Origin: Deltaproteobacteria bacterium
Lineage (GTDB): Bacteria > Desulfobacterota > Syntrophia > Syntrophales > UBA2210
Direction of reading: 5' to 3'
Length of the DNA stretch: 52,853 bases
Assembly: GCA_016933215.1 (NCBI GenBank)
Contig: JAFGBH010000008.1
Span: 1-52,853, forward strand
Below are positions 1 through 8,821 of this stretch, piece after piece. Under the pieces are notes generated by a model. That model did not search any database. It was not told the DNA's origin and saw nothing but the letters and a program-made list of their open reading frames with translations. A program made the position numbers and the translations under genes. Position 1 is the stretch's first letter. Every line of letters starts with the position of its first letter.

Positions 1-3000
1 CGACAAAGAAAACGCATCCGATTCTGCTTCAGCTTTCAGCAGTTCGAGGTCGCCTCTATTCGTGATGGTGTCATTGCCTTCACCGCCATCTATTCCGACG
101 GTGAATGCTTCCGCTGTGCTGCTTGCATCACTGACTGCTTCTCCCTTTACATCGCCCGTCGCCGCACCTTTACTTACGATATTGCCCGCAATATCCACCG
201 AAACGGCATCGCTTTCCGACTTTGCATAGGTCTGGAGGTCAAGCAGGTCTCCCTCATTCACCAGCGTATCATCGCCGTCGCCGGCATCAAGCCCGGCCAC
301 GACCGCCGCGGCAGTAGCGCTGGCATCGCTCAGCGCAGCTCCCTCTAAATCTACTTCCGACGCCCCTTTCGTGGTAAGAACAATATCAACACCTACGGAC
401 ACTGCGACAGTATCCGATTCGGTATTAGCTTTAAGCTCTTCAAGATCGTTCATGTTGGTGATGGTATCATTGCCTTCACCGCCATCCAGTCCGACGGTAG
501 TCGCCTCGGCCGTGCTGCTGGCATTGCTCACAGCAATAACATCGACATCGGCCCCTGCAACACCTTTTTTCACGACCGTCCCTGCAATCGTCACTGACGC
601 TGCGACCGAGTCCCCTTCGGCATCCGAAATGAGATTATAGAGGCCCTCATTGTCGATCGTGTCATCGCCCTCACCACCGTCAATACCGGTGGCCGTCGAT
701 GTAGCCGTTACACTGGCATCACTCACCGAGGACCCCTCGGCATCACCCTTCATGGTACCGGCCACATCCAGAGATACGGCCACACCCGTTGCGTCTGAAT
801 TTGCTGAAAGTCCAATATTGCCCCGGTTATCAATATCGTCAGAATCCCCTCCCCCATCGATACCGGTTGCCATTGCATCTGCAGTAGCGCTGGCATCGCT
901 CAGGGCAGCACCAGTGGCATCACCGTCTTTAGTAATATCGATACCTACAGCAACACCAACAGCCGTAGCACTGGAGTCGACGCTGCCAACCACCTCGCCG
1001 CGGTTGGTGATCTCATCAATACCCGAGCCACCGTCGATCCCGATAGCCATGGCATCGGCCGTGGCACTGGAATCACTCAGGGCCTCGCCCGCAACGTTAC
1101 CCTCCATGCTGCCCGATACCGTTAGGTCTACGCTCACCGCCGTTGCACTGGCATCTGTCTCGTCATCGCCACTGCCATTCATCAAGGTGATCATTCCTTC
1201 ATTTTCGATCGTGTCATCGCCCTCACCACCTTCAATACCGGTGGCCGTCGACGTAGCTGTTACACTGGCATCACTCACCGAGGACCCCTCGGCATCCCCT
1301 TTCATGGTGCCGGCTACGGTCAGGGACACGTCTACACCGGTTGCGTCTGAATTCGACAGGAGTTCAATATCCCCCCGGTTATCAATATCGTCAGAATCTC
1401 CACCACCGTCGATACCGGTGGCCGCTGCATTGGCAGTTACACTGGCGTCGCTCAGAGCTGCACCAGTGGCATTTCCGCCTTCTTCAATCGAGATAGCAAC
1501 ATCCACACCGACCGTAACCGCCGTCGCACTGGCATCGACATCCTCATAGAGATAGGACCAGTTGTCTATTGTGTCCTGACCCATGCCGCCATCGATCCCG
1601 GTTGCCATAGCATCGGCAGTTGCACTTCCGTCGCTCAGGGCCTCCCCCGCAACATTCCCCTCCATGCTGCCTGATATCGTCAGGCCTACGCTTACGGCTT
1701 TCGCATCAGCATCCACGTATGCTGTGGTTATGAGACTGTCATTGTCGATCGTGTCGTCACCCTCACCACCGTCAATACCTGTGGCCGTCGACACAGCCGT
1801 GACACTGGCGTCACTCACCGCAGACCCCTCGGCATCCCCCTTCATGGTGCCGGCCACATCAAGAGATACTGCCACACCTGTCGCTTCTGTGTTTGCTGTA
1901 AGCTCAATATTGCCCCGGTTATCGATGATATCTCCATCGTCTCCACCACCGATACCTGCGGCCGCTGCATCGGCCGTAACACTGGCGTCGCTCAGGGCAG
2001 CACCTGAGGCGTTACCATCTCCAGTAATACCTATATCGACGGCCACACCCACAGCCGTGGCACTGGAGTCAGCGTTGCCAACAATTGTCCCGCGGTTGGT
2101 GATCTCATCAATACCCGAGCCACCGTCGATCCCGATAGCCATAGCATCAGCCGCGACACTGGAATCACTCAGGGCCTCTCCCGCAACGTTGCCCTCCATG
2201 CTGCCGGCAACGTCAAGGGATACGGCAACACCGGTTGCGTCTGAATTCGACAGGAGTTCAATATCCCCCCGGTTATCAATATCGTCAAAATCTCCACCAC
2301 CGTCGATACCCGTTGCCGCTGCATTGGCAGTTACACTTGCGTCGCTCAGAGCTGCGCCAGAGGCATTACCTTCTTCAGTGATTGCTATATTGAGTCCGAC
2401 ACCAACGGCCGTTGCACTGGCATCGACATCCTCATAGATATAGGACCAGTTATCTATCGTGTCCTGCCCCATGCCACCATCGATCCCGGTGGCCATGGCA
2501 TTGGCTGTGGTACTGGAATCGCTCAGAACCTCCCCCACAACGTTGCCCTCCATGCTCCCCGACACCACCAGGGCCACGCTCACTGCCGTGGCATCAGCAC
2601 CCACATCCGCCGAGATTGCAGGTCCATCGCTGACTATCGTGTCATTTCCGTCTCCACCGTCGATACCCGTGGCCGCCGACGTAGCAGTAACACTGGTATC
2701 ACTCAACGAGGACCCCTCGACATCACCCTTCATGGTGCCGGCGATGTTCAGAAATACGGCCACACCCGTTGCGTCCGAATTTGCTGAAAGCTCAATATTA
2801 CCCCGGTTGTCGATAAAGTCTGTATCCCCGCCACCGGCAATGCCGGTGGCCGTCGACGTGGCCGTAACACTGGAGTCACTCACCGAGAACCCTTCTGCAT
2901 TCCCTTCCATGGTACCGGCCACATCCAGAGATACTGCCACACCGGTTGCTTCTGTGTTTGCATTCAGAGCAATGTCACCCCAGTTGGTGATCTCATCAAT

Positions 3001-3624
3001 GCCCGAGCCACCTTCAATGCCGGTGGCTGCTGCATTGGCAGTAGCGCTGGCATCGCTCAGGGCTGCGCCCGAGGCGTCACCGTTTATGGTAACGGTTATA
3101 TCGGTGGCTACACCGGTTGCATCCACAACAGCCTGTGCGTCTGCAATGATATCTGCCCAATTTTCAATCGTGTCGTTGTCTGCACCGCCGTCAATCCCCG
3201 TGGCAGAGGCGTTGGCCGTTGCACTGGAATCGCTCAGGGGATCTCCTTCTACGATACCGTCGATCGTCACTGAGACGCCAACGGCGGTTGTCTCTGCACT
3301 CGCCCCGAGTTCCTCAATGTCACCTTCATTCGTAATTTCGTCATTACCCTGTAAACCATAGATCCCTGCGATCATCGCCTCAGTGAAGTTGTCACCAGAG
3401 TCAGTCAGATAGTAGAGGAGGGATGCATGAGGAAGGATGTGAATGATATCGTTCTGGTCTGTACCCGATACTTCTCCGGAGATTGGATCGCTGCAAATAA
3501 TTGAATAGCCTGTAGGGGTCTCTACGATGCTGCAATCAGCTGAGACCGGAGAACTGGCAGTGAATATAAGACCAATAATAAAAAAGGATAGTAACACGCT
3601 TTTGAAAATAGAATTATATCTCAT
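1..3624 (-). CDS. Large exported repeat protein (RTX-like Asp/Gly repeats), 3' end beyond the window
   Basis: The minus frame is open from an ATG at 3624 to the left edge (1208 codons seen, no stop). AGGGGGG sits just upstream of the ATG. Residues 1-30 form a Sec signal peptide: basic start, hydrophobic core, cleavage probably after PVSA. From about residue 85 the protein consists of repeats of roughly 59-64 residues. I count 19 units, each with a core like GIDGGEGDDTIDN followed by a second segment like VSLDVAGTMKGDAEGSSVSD. The acidic GGxGxD core resembles RTX calcium-binding nonapeptides, but there is one core per unit rather than a contiguous run. The protein is rich in Ala, Ser, Thr, Asp and Gly, and the only cysteines are near the N-terminus. 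It is probably a secreted or surface adhesin-like protein. The secretion signal, if any, lies outside the window. Family assignment is uncertain; that it is coding and exported is well supported. Confidence 0.85.
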   Translation of the reverse strand, partial: MRYNSIFKSVLLSFFIIGLIFTASSPVSADCSIVETPTGYSIICSDPISGEVSGTDQNDIIHILPHASLLYYLTDSGDNFTEAMIAGIYGLQGNDEITNEGDIEELGASAETTAVGVSVTIDGIVEGDPLSDSSATANASATGIDGGADNDTIENWADIIADAQAVVDATGVATDITVTINGDASGAALSDASATANAAATGIEGGSGIDEITNWGDIALNANTEATGVAVSLDVAGTMEGNAEGFSVSDSSVTATSTATGIAGGGDTDFIDNRGNIELSANSDATGVAVFLNIAGTMKGDVEGSSLSDTSVTATSAATGIDGGDGNDTIVSDGPAISADVGADATAVSVALVVSGSMEGNVVGEVLSDSSTTANAMATGIDGGMGQDTIDNWSYIYEDVDASATAVGVGLNIAITEEGNASGAALSDASVTANAAATGIDGGGDFDDIDNRGDIELLSNSDATGVAVSLDVAGSMEGNVAGEALSDSSVAADAMAIGIDGGSGIDEITNRGTIVGNADSSATAVGVAVDIGITGDGNASGAALSDASVTADAAAAGIGGGDDGDIIDNRGNIELTANTEATGVAVSLDVAGTMKGDAEGSAVSDASVTAVSTATGIDGGEGDDTIDNDSLITTAYVDADAKAVSVGLTISGSMEGNVAGEALSDGSATADAMATGIDGGMGQDTIDNWSYLYEDVDASATAVTVGVDVAISIEEGGNATGAALSDASVTANAAATGIDGGGDSDDIDNRGDIELLSNSDATGVDVSLTVAGTMKGDAEGSSVSDASVTATSTATGIEGGEGDDTIENEGMITLMNGSGDDETDASATAVSVDLTVSGSMEGNVAGEALSDSSATADAMAIGIDGGSGIDEITNRGEVVGSVDSSATAVGVAVGIDITKDGDATGAALSDASATADAMATGIDGGGDSDDIDNRGNIGLSANSDATGVAVSLDVAGTMKGDAEGSSVSDASVTATSTATGIDGGEGDDTIDNEGLYNLISDAEGDSVAASVTIAGTVVKKGVAGADVDVIAVSNASSTAEATTVGLDGGEGNDTITNMNDLEELKANTESDTVAVSVGVDIVLTTKGASEVDLEGAALSDASATAAAVVAGLDAGDGDDTLVNEGDLLDLQTYAKSESDAVSVDIAGNIVSKGAATGDVKGEAVSDASSTAEAFTVGIDGGEGNDTITNRGDLELLKAEAESDAFSLS

Positions 3625-3817
3625 AATGCCCCCCTATTTTTTTACATATTGAGCTTTATTAGTCCGTTAATATGAAAATAGCCGAGCTATCAAAAGGAAT
3701 TCCCCTTTCGACAACTCGGCTATCTAAAAGCACAAGATCCGTCGTCGTTCATCCACTCCTCCCAGAGCGTAAAGCTTTATCGGAAGAATCTTTGTATATT
3801 TTGAGGCTCAAATTGGA
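3625..3817 (-). promoter_or_regulatory. Structured 5' leader with possible c-di-GMP-I (GEMM)-like element and attenuator hairpin
   Basis: About 190 nt separate the predicted transcription start from the start codon of the repeat protein. Read on the minus strand, the segment GATAGCCGAGTTGTCGAAAG resembles the conserved 3' part of GEMM-I riboswitches, including the mini-hairpin in which GATA pairs with TGTC. An upstream CGATAAAGC resembles the GACGCAAAGC box. The 5' GGGCAAACC box is not recognisable. ATAGCCGAG within the conserved segment is perfectly complementary over 9 bp to CTCGGCTAT downstream (3715-3723 with 3678-3686 on the plus strand), and TTTT follows. That gives two mutually exclusive folds, as in a riboswitch expression platform. 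The hairpin is certain; the ligand class is a guess. Confidence 0.35.
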
Positions 3818-3824
3818 AGTTGGA

Positions 3825-3854
3825 AAATTAACACTTTTATCAGCTTGGTGTCAA
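3825..3854 (-). promoter_or_regulatory. Sigma-70-type promoter for the repeat-protein gene
   Basis: On the minus strand a perfect -35 TTGACA (3854-3849) is followed after 18 bp by TAATTT (3830-3825), a 4/6 match to the -10 box. Transcription would start near 3817 and produce the long leader described above. Confidence 0.55.
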
Positions 3855-3942
3855 TACCTCGAAGGGGGGTAAAAATGAAAAGATTATAATGAACCGTGTT
3901 GTTTCAGAGAATAATGTTGCCGGAACAGTTTATCTTTAGGGA

Positions 3943-5763
3943 TTACGACTTTAATCTGATATGCCGTTTACTCTTTTCAAGATCCATCTTGCGCATGCGG
4001 ATGCTTTGGGGTGTCGCTTCGATCAGCTCGTCTTCGGAGATGAATTCTATGGACTGGTCCAGTGACATTCGCCGCGGGGGCCGCAGGGTCACCGTGGCAT
4101 CTGACGTTGCACTGCGCATATTTGTCAGATGTTTTTCCTTGGTGATATTTACATTCAGGTCACCGGGCTTATTCCGCTCTCCTACAATCATGCCGGCGTA
4201 AACTTCAGTCCCAATCTCGACCAGGAGCTCTCCCCGGTCCTCCATGGCGAGACTCGCATAGGGCGTAACTCTGCCCGGCCTGTCGGCAACCAGGGTTCCA
4301 TTTGCCCGCTGAGGAATCGGGCCAAACCACGGTTCATATCCTTCAAAGATCGTATTCATAACACCGGCGCCCTTTGTGTCGGTCAGAAAGTGGTTTCGGA
4401 AACCGATTAATCCACGCGACGGTATGATAAACTCAAGCTTGGTATGTCCACTGCCCCCGTTGACCAGGTTCATCATGCGTCCCTTCCGTCGGGAAAGTGA
4501 TTCCGTGATGATACCGATGAACTCTTCCGGAACATCGATCAACAGACGTTCCGTCGGTTCAAGAACCGTGCCGTTCTCCTTTTTTGTGATTACCTGAGGT
4601 TTGGATATCATGAATTCGTACCCTTCCCTGCGCATCGTTTCGATAAGAACGGCCATCTGCAATTCCCCGCGACCACAGACCTCAAACATGTCGCTTCGTG
4701 AATGGGGCCTGATCTTCAAGGCAACATTCCGGAGGGTTTCTTTTTCCAGACGTTCTTTCAGGTGCCGGGATGTCAGATACTTGCCTTCCGTTCCGGCCAT
4801 AGGACTGTTGTTGACATAAAAAAGCATTGAGACGGTCGGTTCATCGATAGAGATGCGGGGAAGCGGCATCGGCTGCTCAGATGAGGATATGGTGTCTCCG
4901 ATTACCACATTATCGACGCCGGCAACAGCGATGATATCGCCCGATTCCACTCTGTCAACCTGCAGTTTTCCTAACCCTGCAAAGGTATAAAGGGCCGAAA
5001 ACTTTATCCCCGGTGTAACTTTCTCCACACCGCACAGGGAATAGGTTCTGTTCATTTCCAGAATGCCGTTTGTCAATCGGCCGACGGCAACCTGCCCGAC
5101 GTAGGGATCGTAGTCGAGATTTGTTATCAGAAACTGCGGAACCGCATCGTCATCCGCCCGGGGCGCCGAAACATGAGATATGATTGTCTCAAAGAGCGGC
5201 TGTAAATCGACAGAGTCGTCACCCTGTTTTCTGTGGGCAACTCCCGTTTTGGCATTGGTGTAGAGTATGGGAAACTCTATCTGTTCTTCCGTAGCGCCGA
5301 GATCGATAAAAAGGTCGTACACTTCATTGATGACCTCTTCAATCCTGGAATCGCTGCGGTCGATCTTGTTGATGACCACAATGAGAGGCAGCTGTTTGGC
5401 AAGCGTTTTTTTAACAACAAAACGGGTCTGCGGCAAGGGGCCTTCGCTGGCGTCAACGAGCAGAAGTGCTCCGTCGACAAGATTGAGGCTCCGTTCAACT
5501 TCCCCGCCGAAATCGGCGTGGCCCGGTGTGTCAACAATATTGATCTTGACATCATTGTACCAGAGAGCGGTATTTTTCGCCATGATCGTGATGCCCCGCT
5601 CCCGTTCAAGATCCATCGAGTCCATAATGCGTTCCGCTACCTGCTGGTTTTTCCTGAACGTACCGCTCTGTTTGAGCATTCCGTCAACAAGTGTTGTCTT
5701 TCCGTGATCGACGTGGGCAATGATTGCCACGTTTCTTATATTGTGTTTCTGCAGATCTGTCAT
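3943..5763 (-). CDS. typA: Ribosome-associated GTPase TypA/BipA
   Basis: This is a 606-residue translational GTPase of the TypA/BipA family, which binds ribosomes and affects stress adaptation and ribosome assembly. The G1 motif AHVDHGKT is at residues 16-23, the effector region ERGITI follows, then DTPGHADF and NKID. The C-terminal half carries the conserved MRREGYEF and SRGLIGFR regions of the family. Length is normal (about 600-615). The ATG is preceded by AAGGGAGA at good spacing. It is transcribed away from the DUF3300 gene's 3' end with about 190 bp between them, so it probably has its own promoter. No anomaly seen. Confidence 0.97.
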   Translation of the reverse strand: MTDLQKHNIRNVAIIAHVDHGKTTLVDGMLKQSGTFRKNQQVAERIMDSMDLERERGITIMAKNTALWYNDVKINIVDTPGHADFGGEVERSLNLVDGALLLVDASEGPLPQTRFVVKKTLAKQLPLIVVINKIDRSDSRIEEVINEVYDLFIDLGATEEQIEFPILYTNAKTGVAHRKQGDDSVDLQPLFETIISHVSAPRADDDAVPQFLITNLDYDPYVGQVAVGRLTNGILEMNRTYSLCGVEKVTPGIKFSALYTFAGLGKLQVDRVESGDIIAVAGVDNVVIGDTISSSEQPMPLPRISIDEPTVSMLFYVNNSPMAGTEGKYLTSRHLKERLEKETLRNVALKIRPHSRSDMFEVCGRGELQMAVLIETMRREGYEFMISKPQVITKKENGTVLEPTERLLIDVPEEFIGIITESLSRRKGRMMNLVNGGSGHTKLEFIIPSRGLIGFRNHFLTDTKGAGVMNTIFEGYEPWFGPIPQRANGTLVADRPGRVTPYASLAMEDRGELLVEIGTEVYAGMIVGERNKPGDLNVNITKEKHLTNMRSATSDATVTLRPPRRMSLDQSIEFISEDELIEATPQSIRMRKMDLEKSKRHIRLKS

Positions 5764-5788
5764 TTAATCTCCCTTTAAAGAGTACGAA

Positions 5789-5821
5789 GCCCGGTTTTTA
5801 TCAAACCGGGCGTTAGTTTTT
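5789..5821. terminator. Perfect 9-bp hairpin between the DUF3300 gene and typA
   Basis: GCCCGGTTT (5789-5797) pairs with AAACCGGGC (5803-5811) around a 5-nt loop. A short T-run (GTTAGTTTTTT) follows only in the plus direction, so by base content it would end plus-strand transcription. Both flanking genes are on the minus strand, where it would lie in the typA leader. The direction of action is unclear. Confidence 0.45.
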
Positions 5822-5950
5822 TGAAGAAGCGGTAGCTTGTAGCAGAAAATGAAATAATAAACCATTTATTTTTGTGGGGGAGATGAAAAGCGGCGAGTAA
5901 TTCAGGAACAAAAAACAATCGGTAGACATCAGAGACAGCCGGAATCTCCT

Positions 5951-7420
5951 TTATTTTCGAGCAGGGTTGGGCTTCCCCCGGCCACGCTCAGACCGTTTGG
6001 CGGAGTCGGGGCTGGTTTGAGGAGTTAATCGTGCAATTTCCCTGCCGGGTCTAGTGTCAGGCGTAGGCCGCTCCACTGTAGTTGAGTCTGGTCTGGTTTT
6101 CGCCGATGGTCGCTCGACTACAGTAGAGTCTGGTCTGGTTTTCACCGATGGTCGCTCGACTACAGTAGAGACGGGTCTGGTTTTGGGAGCTGATCGTGCA
6201 ATAATCTTACCGGGCTTCGCTTTCGGTGCAGGTCGCGAAACGACTGGTGCTGGTCTGCTTTTCAGCGATGGTCGCTCGACTGTAGTAACGTCGGGTCTGT
6301 TTTTGGGAGTTAATCGTACAATTTTCTTACTGGGCCCTGTTTTCGGCGCAGGACGCGAAACGACTGGTGCTGGTCTGTTTTTCGGGGATTGTCGCTCGAC
6401 TAAAGTAGCGTCTACTCTGGTTTTGGGGGCTGGTCGCGTAATATTCCTACTGGGCCTGGTATCTGGCGCAGGTCTCGCGACACCTGAATTCGGTCCAGTT
6501 GGTCTCGATTGTTCATAATCCGTGGAGTTACGGCGATAATCCACTGCCTGTTGGTTGATGGTCACGAATCTCTCACGCGTTGCTGGAACTCGATAAGCCA
6601 CACCCCTTCGATGTTTGCCGTCGTGTTGCCAGGGCGTTGTTCTGATTTCCCTCGGATTGATGATAATAGTACGGTTGATGTTGACGGTACGATTCACGTT
6701 CACATAGCATCGGCGATGCCCCCAGTCCCAATACCCCCAACCATGGTTCCAGAATGCTCCCACAGAAAAACCTGGCCCGAACCAGATAACCCCGGGGGCG
6801 ATTACGACGTCGTACGGGTATCGATAAACGACATAGGGGGGATAGTGCGGCCACCACCACGATCCGTAAACCTCCCATGGGTCGTAGACGGGTACGTAGA
6901 TCACCTGCGGGTTGTACGGTTCGATGGTGATGATATCGGCCTCCCTCGACACCAACAACTTCTGGTTGGAGGTAAGGTTCCCCGCCGCGTAAGCTTTGTC
7001 CCGAAGCTGCTGGATTGTGTCCATGACGGTAGTCTCTTGCGCGAGGAAGGCTTCGCCAACATTTTGAGTCCAGTCAATCTCTTCGCTCATCATGGATAGA
7101 ATGTTCGGAAAAGTTACCAGGGCCTTCACGCTGGGGTCCCAGTTCTGCAGGTCGAGAGCGTCATTGAGCGCGTCTTCCTCAAGATAGCTATTCTCTTTGA
7201 CCCATCGGTCCGCCAGCACGATCTCAAGGGGATATGTCGCCGCCATGAGAATCTGCGCCAGAAGAGGGTCGGGATACAGGGCGATGGGCGCCAGTATCTG
7301 GTCGAGTTCCTCCTGCCTGAAAACCGGTGCCGGATCCTGTGCAAAAACCTGAGCCGGCATGGCGATCATAAGCGCCAGGAGTCCGATTAATAAACAATGC
7401 CATGAGCCATTAAGTTTCAT
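5951..7420 (-). CDS. DUF3300 family exported protein with Pro-rich repeat tail
   Basis: The protein has 489 residues. Residues 1-27 are a Sec signal peptide ending VFAQD. The DUF3300 domain (about 35-260) has the typical opening LDQILAPIALYPDPLLAQIL and the aromatic stretch VYGSWWWPHYPPYVVYRYPY. From about residue 300 to the end the protein is low-complexity, basic and proline-rich, made of 14-residue units such as RPDSTVVERPSAKT alternating with RPAPKTR-type units. At DNA level the last three units are near-identical 42-bp repeats (about 6060-6190), so the tail is a likely site of length variation. DUF3300 has no established function; a cell-envelope location is inferred from the signal peptide. 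The ribosome-binding site is weak (AAGAGATAG). Two 13-bp direct repeats lie just upstream. Confidence 0.85.
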   Translation of the reverse strand: MKLNGSWHCLLIGLLALMIAMPAQVFAQDPAPVFRQEELDQILAPIALYPDPLLAQILMAATYPLEIVLADRWVKENSYLEEDALNDALDLQNWDPSVKALVTFPNILSMMSEEIDWTQNVGEAFLAQETTVMDTIQQLRDKAYAAGNLTSNQKLLVSREADIITIEPYNPQVIYVPVYDPWEVYGSWWWPHYPPYVVYRYPYDVVIAPGVIWFGPGFSVGAFWNHGWGYWDWGHRRCYVNVNRTVNINRTIIINPREIRTTPWQHDGKHRRGVAYRVPATRERFVTINQQAVDYRRNSTDYEQSRPTGPNSGVARPAPDTRPSRNITRPAPKTRVDATLVERQSPKNRPAPVVSRPAPKTGPSKKIVRLTPKNRPDVTTVERPSLKSRPAPVVSRPAPKAKPGKIIARSAPKTRPVSTVVERPSVKTRPDSTVVERPSAKTRPDSTTVERPTPDTRPGREIARLTPQTSPDSAKRSERGRGKPNPARK

Positions 7421-7830
7421 GTCTATCTCTTAATATAATTCATCTTTCACTTTAATCTCACAAACCAGCGCGTTTCACTTTAATCATTTTGTTCGACGTT
7501 GTTATTTAATAAGACGAAAGGAAACAGCAGAAAGTTTACAGAGTAAATAATTGTTAAATGGAAACTGCCAATGATTTTCAGGATTATATTTTAAATGGCG
7601 AGAGAGATACGGGCGACGGACTGCGACGCACACTTCAGTAGATGAACGGATTCTTCCTCCTGAAACAAATAAAACTTGAATGGGCCTGTTTATTGTAGAT
7701 TACGATTGGTAATCAACAACAAGAGCCGATCGTAGATTTGACCTCAAACAACACCCTATTTATCAAAGAGTTACTGTCTCAATGGAGTGATGCTTTTGCC
7801 GTGTGTACTCTTTTCCCGGCAAGGAAAAAA
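7421..7830. other. 410-bp intergenic region
   Basis: It lies between the start of the DUF3300 gene and the end of the next minus-strand gene. It is AT-rich. Apart from the direct repeats at 7445-7485 I see no gene, strong hairpin or terminator. It probably holds the DUF3300 promoter. Confidence 0.5.
7445..7485 (-). promoter_or_regulatory. Two 13-bp direct repeats upstream of the DUF3300 gene (candidate operator)
   Basis: On the minus strand GATTAAAGTGAAA occurs twice in identical form (plus-strand 7445-7457 and 7473-7485). The repeats start 28 bp apart, close to 2.7 helical turns, and the nearer one is about 25 bp from the start codon. The arrangement fits a binding site for a dimeric regulator, but no matching regulator is evident nearby. 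Confidence 0.4.
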
Positions 7831-8514
7831 TCATCTCAATATTAGATGTTCAACAATAAAGTAAAAGAAGCAGAGATTTCCAAGATAGATAATCATCACA
7901 GTAAAAGCCGCCCCCAGTCTGTACCAGAGTGCACGCGAATGAGAAACCTCGAATGCCAAAAAGGTACTCAGGCCAAGGAGTATCTCCGGTATGATGAGGT
8001 AGATAGCGACGTGGAAAATTATCGTAACACCCGTGGCGTACCAGATCGGAATCTGCCAGAGTATGGCTTCAGAACCAACGAAAAGTACTGCTGAAGCAAT
8101 GCAAACCGTACAAAGGGCACAATTTCTTGTAAAACGGGCTTCAATCCGTCTGCCCGTAAGAACGATAACAAATAATGGTATTGTCCATAATCCTCCCATG
8201 TAGAGGGGTATGTCACCGATTCTTGATGAGCCGGTATCGGGAAAGATAATTACGCCAAGCTCGGAGGCGAGGAACCAGTCAGGAAAAATCTGCAATAGGC
8301 TCAAAGGAACCAGGAAGAGCCAGAGCATGAGCCACTCATGATGTCGCCGCCGCCAGGCAACAACGGGAATCATAATATTGTACAATATCACAAGGCCGTA
8401 TAGACGCTGCCCCACAGGTATGCCGAACGGTATTAAGAGGGTAAGCAGTGACACCGCAGTAAAGATAATGTGCAGCAGAATTGCATCCCTTTCGGTACGT
8501 TCAAGGATTGACAT
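7831..8514 (-). CDS. Multi-pass inner-membrane protein, function not recognised
   Basis: This 227-residue protein is almost entirely hydrophobic. About six to seven membrane segments can be drawn (around residues 14-32, 38-52, 62-80, 108-122, 133-152, 157-180 and 200-224). Short basic loops such as WRRRHHEW and GRRIEARF suggest the cytoplasmic sides. I do not recognise a family. It is flanked by gaps of about 410 and 307 bp, so it appears monocistronic. Codon use and an uninterrupted frame support a real gene. Confidence 0.75.
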   Translation of the reverse strand: MSILERTERDAILLHIIFTAVSLLTLLIPFGIPVGQRLYGLVILYNIMIPVVAWRRRHHEWLMLWLFLVPLSLLQIFPDWFLASELGVIIFPDTGSSRIGDIPLYMGGLWTIPLFVIVLTGRRIEARFTRNCALCTVCIASAVLFVGSEAILWQIPIWYATGVTIIFHVAIYLIIPEILLGLSTFLAFEVSHSRALWYRLGAAFTVMIIYLGNLCFFYFIVEHLILR

Positions 8515-8821
8515 TTTGAAGAATCCTCCAGGCGAGAGGTTTAATCAAAGCTCGGCAATATGTTAATTGATCATAGCGGAAATGGCAATCAGTATGATGT
8601 CTTTGTTTCAAGCCTTATAATGTGGTGCTCGGGATTTAAAGAAGTAACCATATCTTCCTCCGAAGTCGAGAGAAAACTGTCTATAATAATTATACTAGAT
8701 TTCTTTCAATAATTAAGTAAGGCGTATTTTAAATTCCCAATAAAATACCCTGTAATTCAGAACCGGTTGGGTGTACCCGTTTATTTATCTCCTTAGGTCA
8801 TTTTCATGGTGTTTTAAATAC
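8515..8821. other. 307-bp intergenic region
   Basis: This AT-rich gap lies between the acyl-CoA synthetase stop and the membrane-protein start. I see only a weak GGGTGTACCC hairpin near 8769 and no recognisable gene. Confidence 0.5.

Noticed and set aside
1-3300. Regularly spaced repeats that might suggest a CRISPR array
   Set aside because: The repeats are imperfect, in-frame coding units of about 180 bp with no unique spacers, and no cas genes are present.
371-3361. Several long plus-strand open frames (up to 300 codons) rich in Pro and Ser
   Set aside because: They are the antisense of the minus-strand repeat protein. That one has a signal peptide, ribosome-binding site and one continuous frame over all repeats.
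3672-3872. Plus-strand 66-codon open frame
   Set aside because: It overlaps the structured leader and promoter of the repeat protein on the other strand and has no ribosome-binding site.
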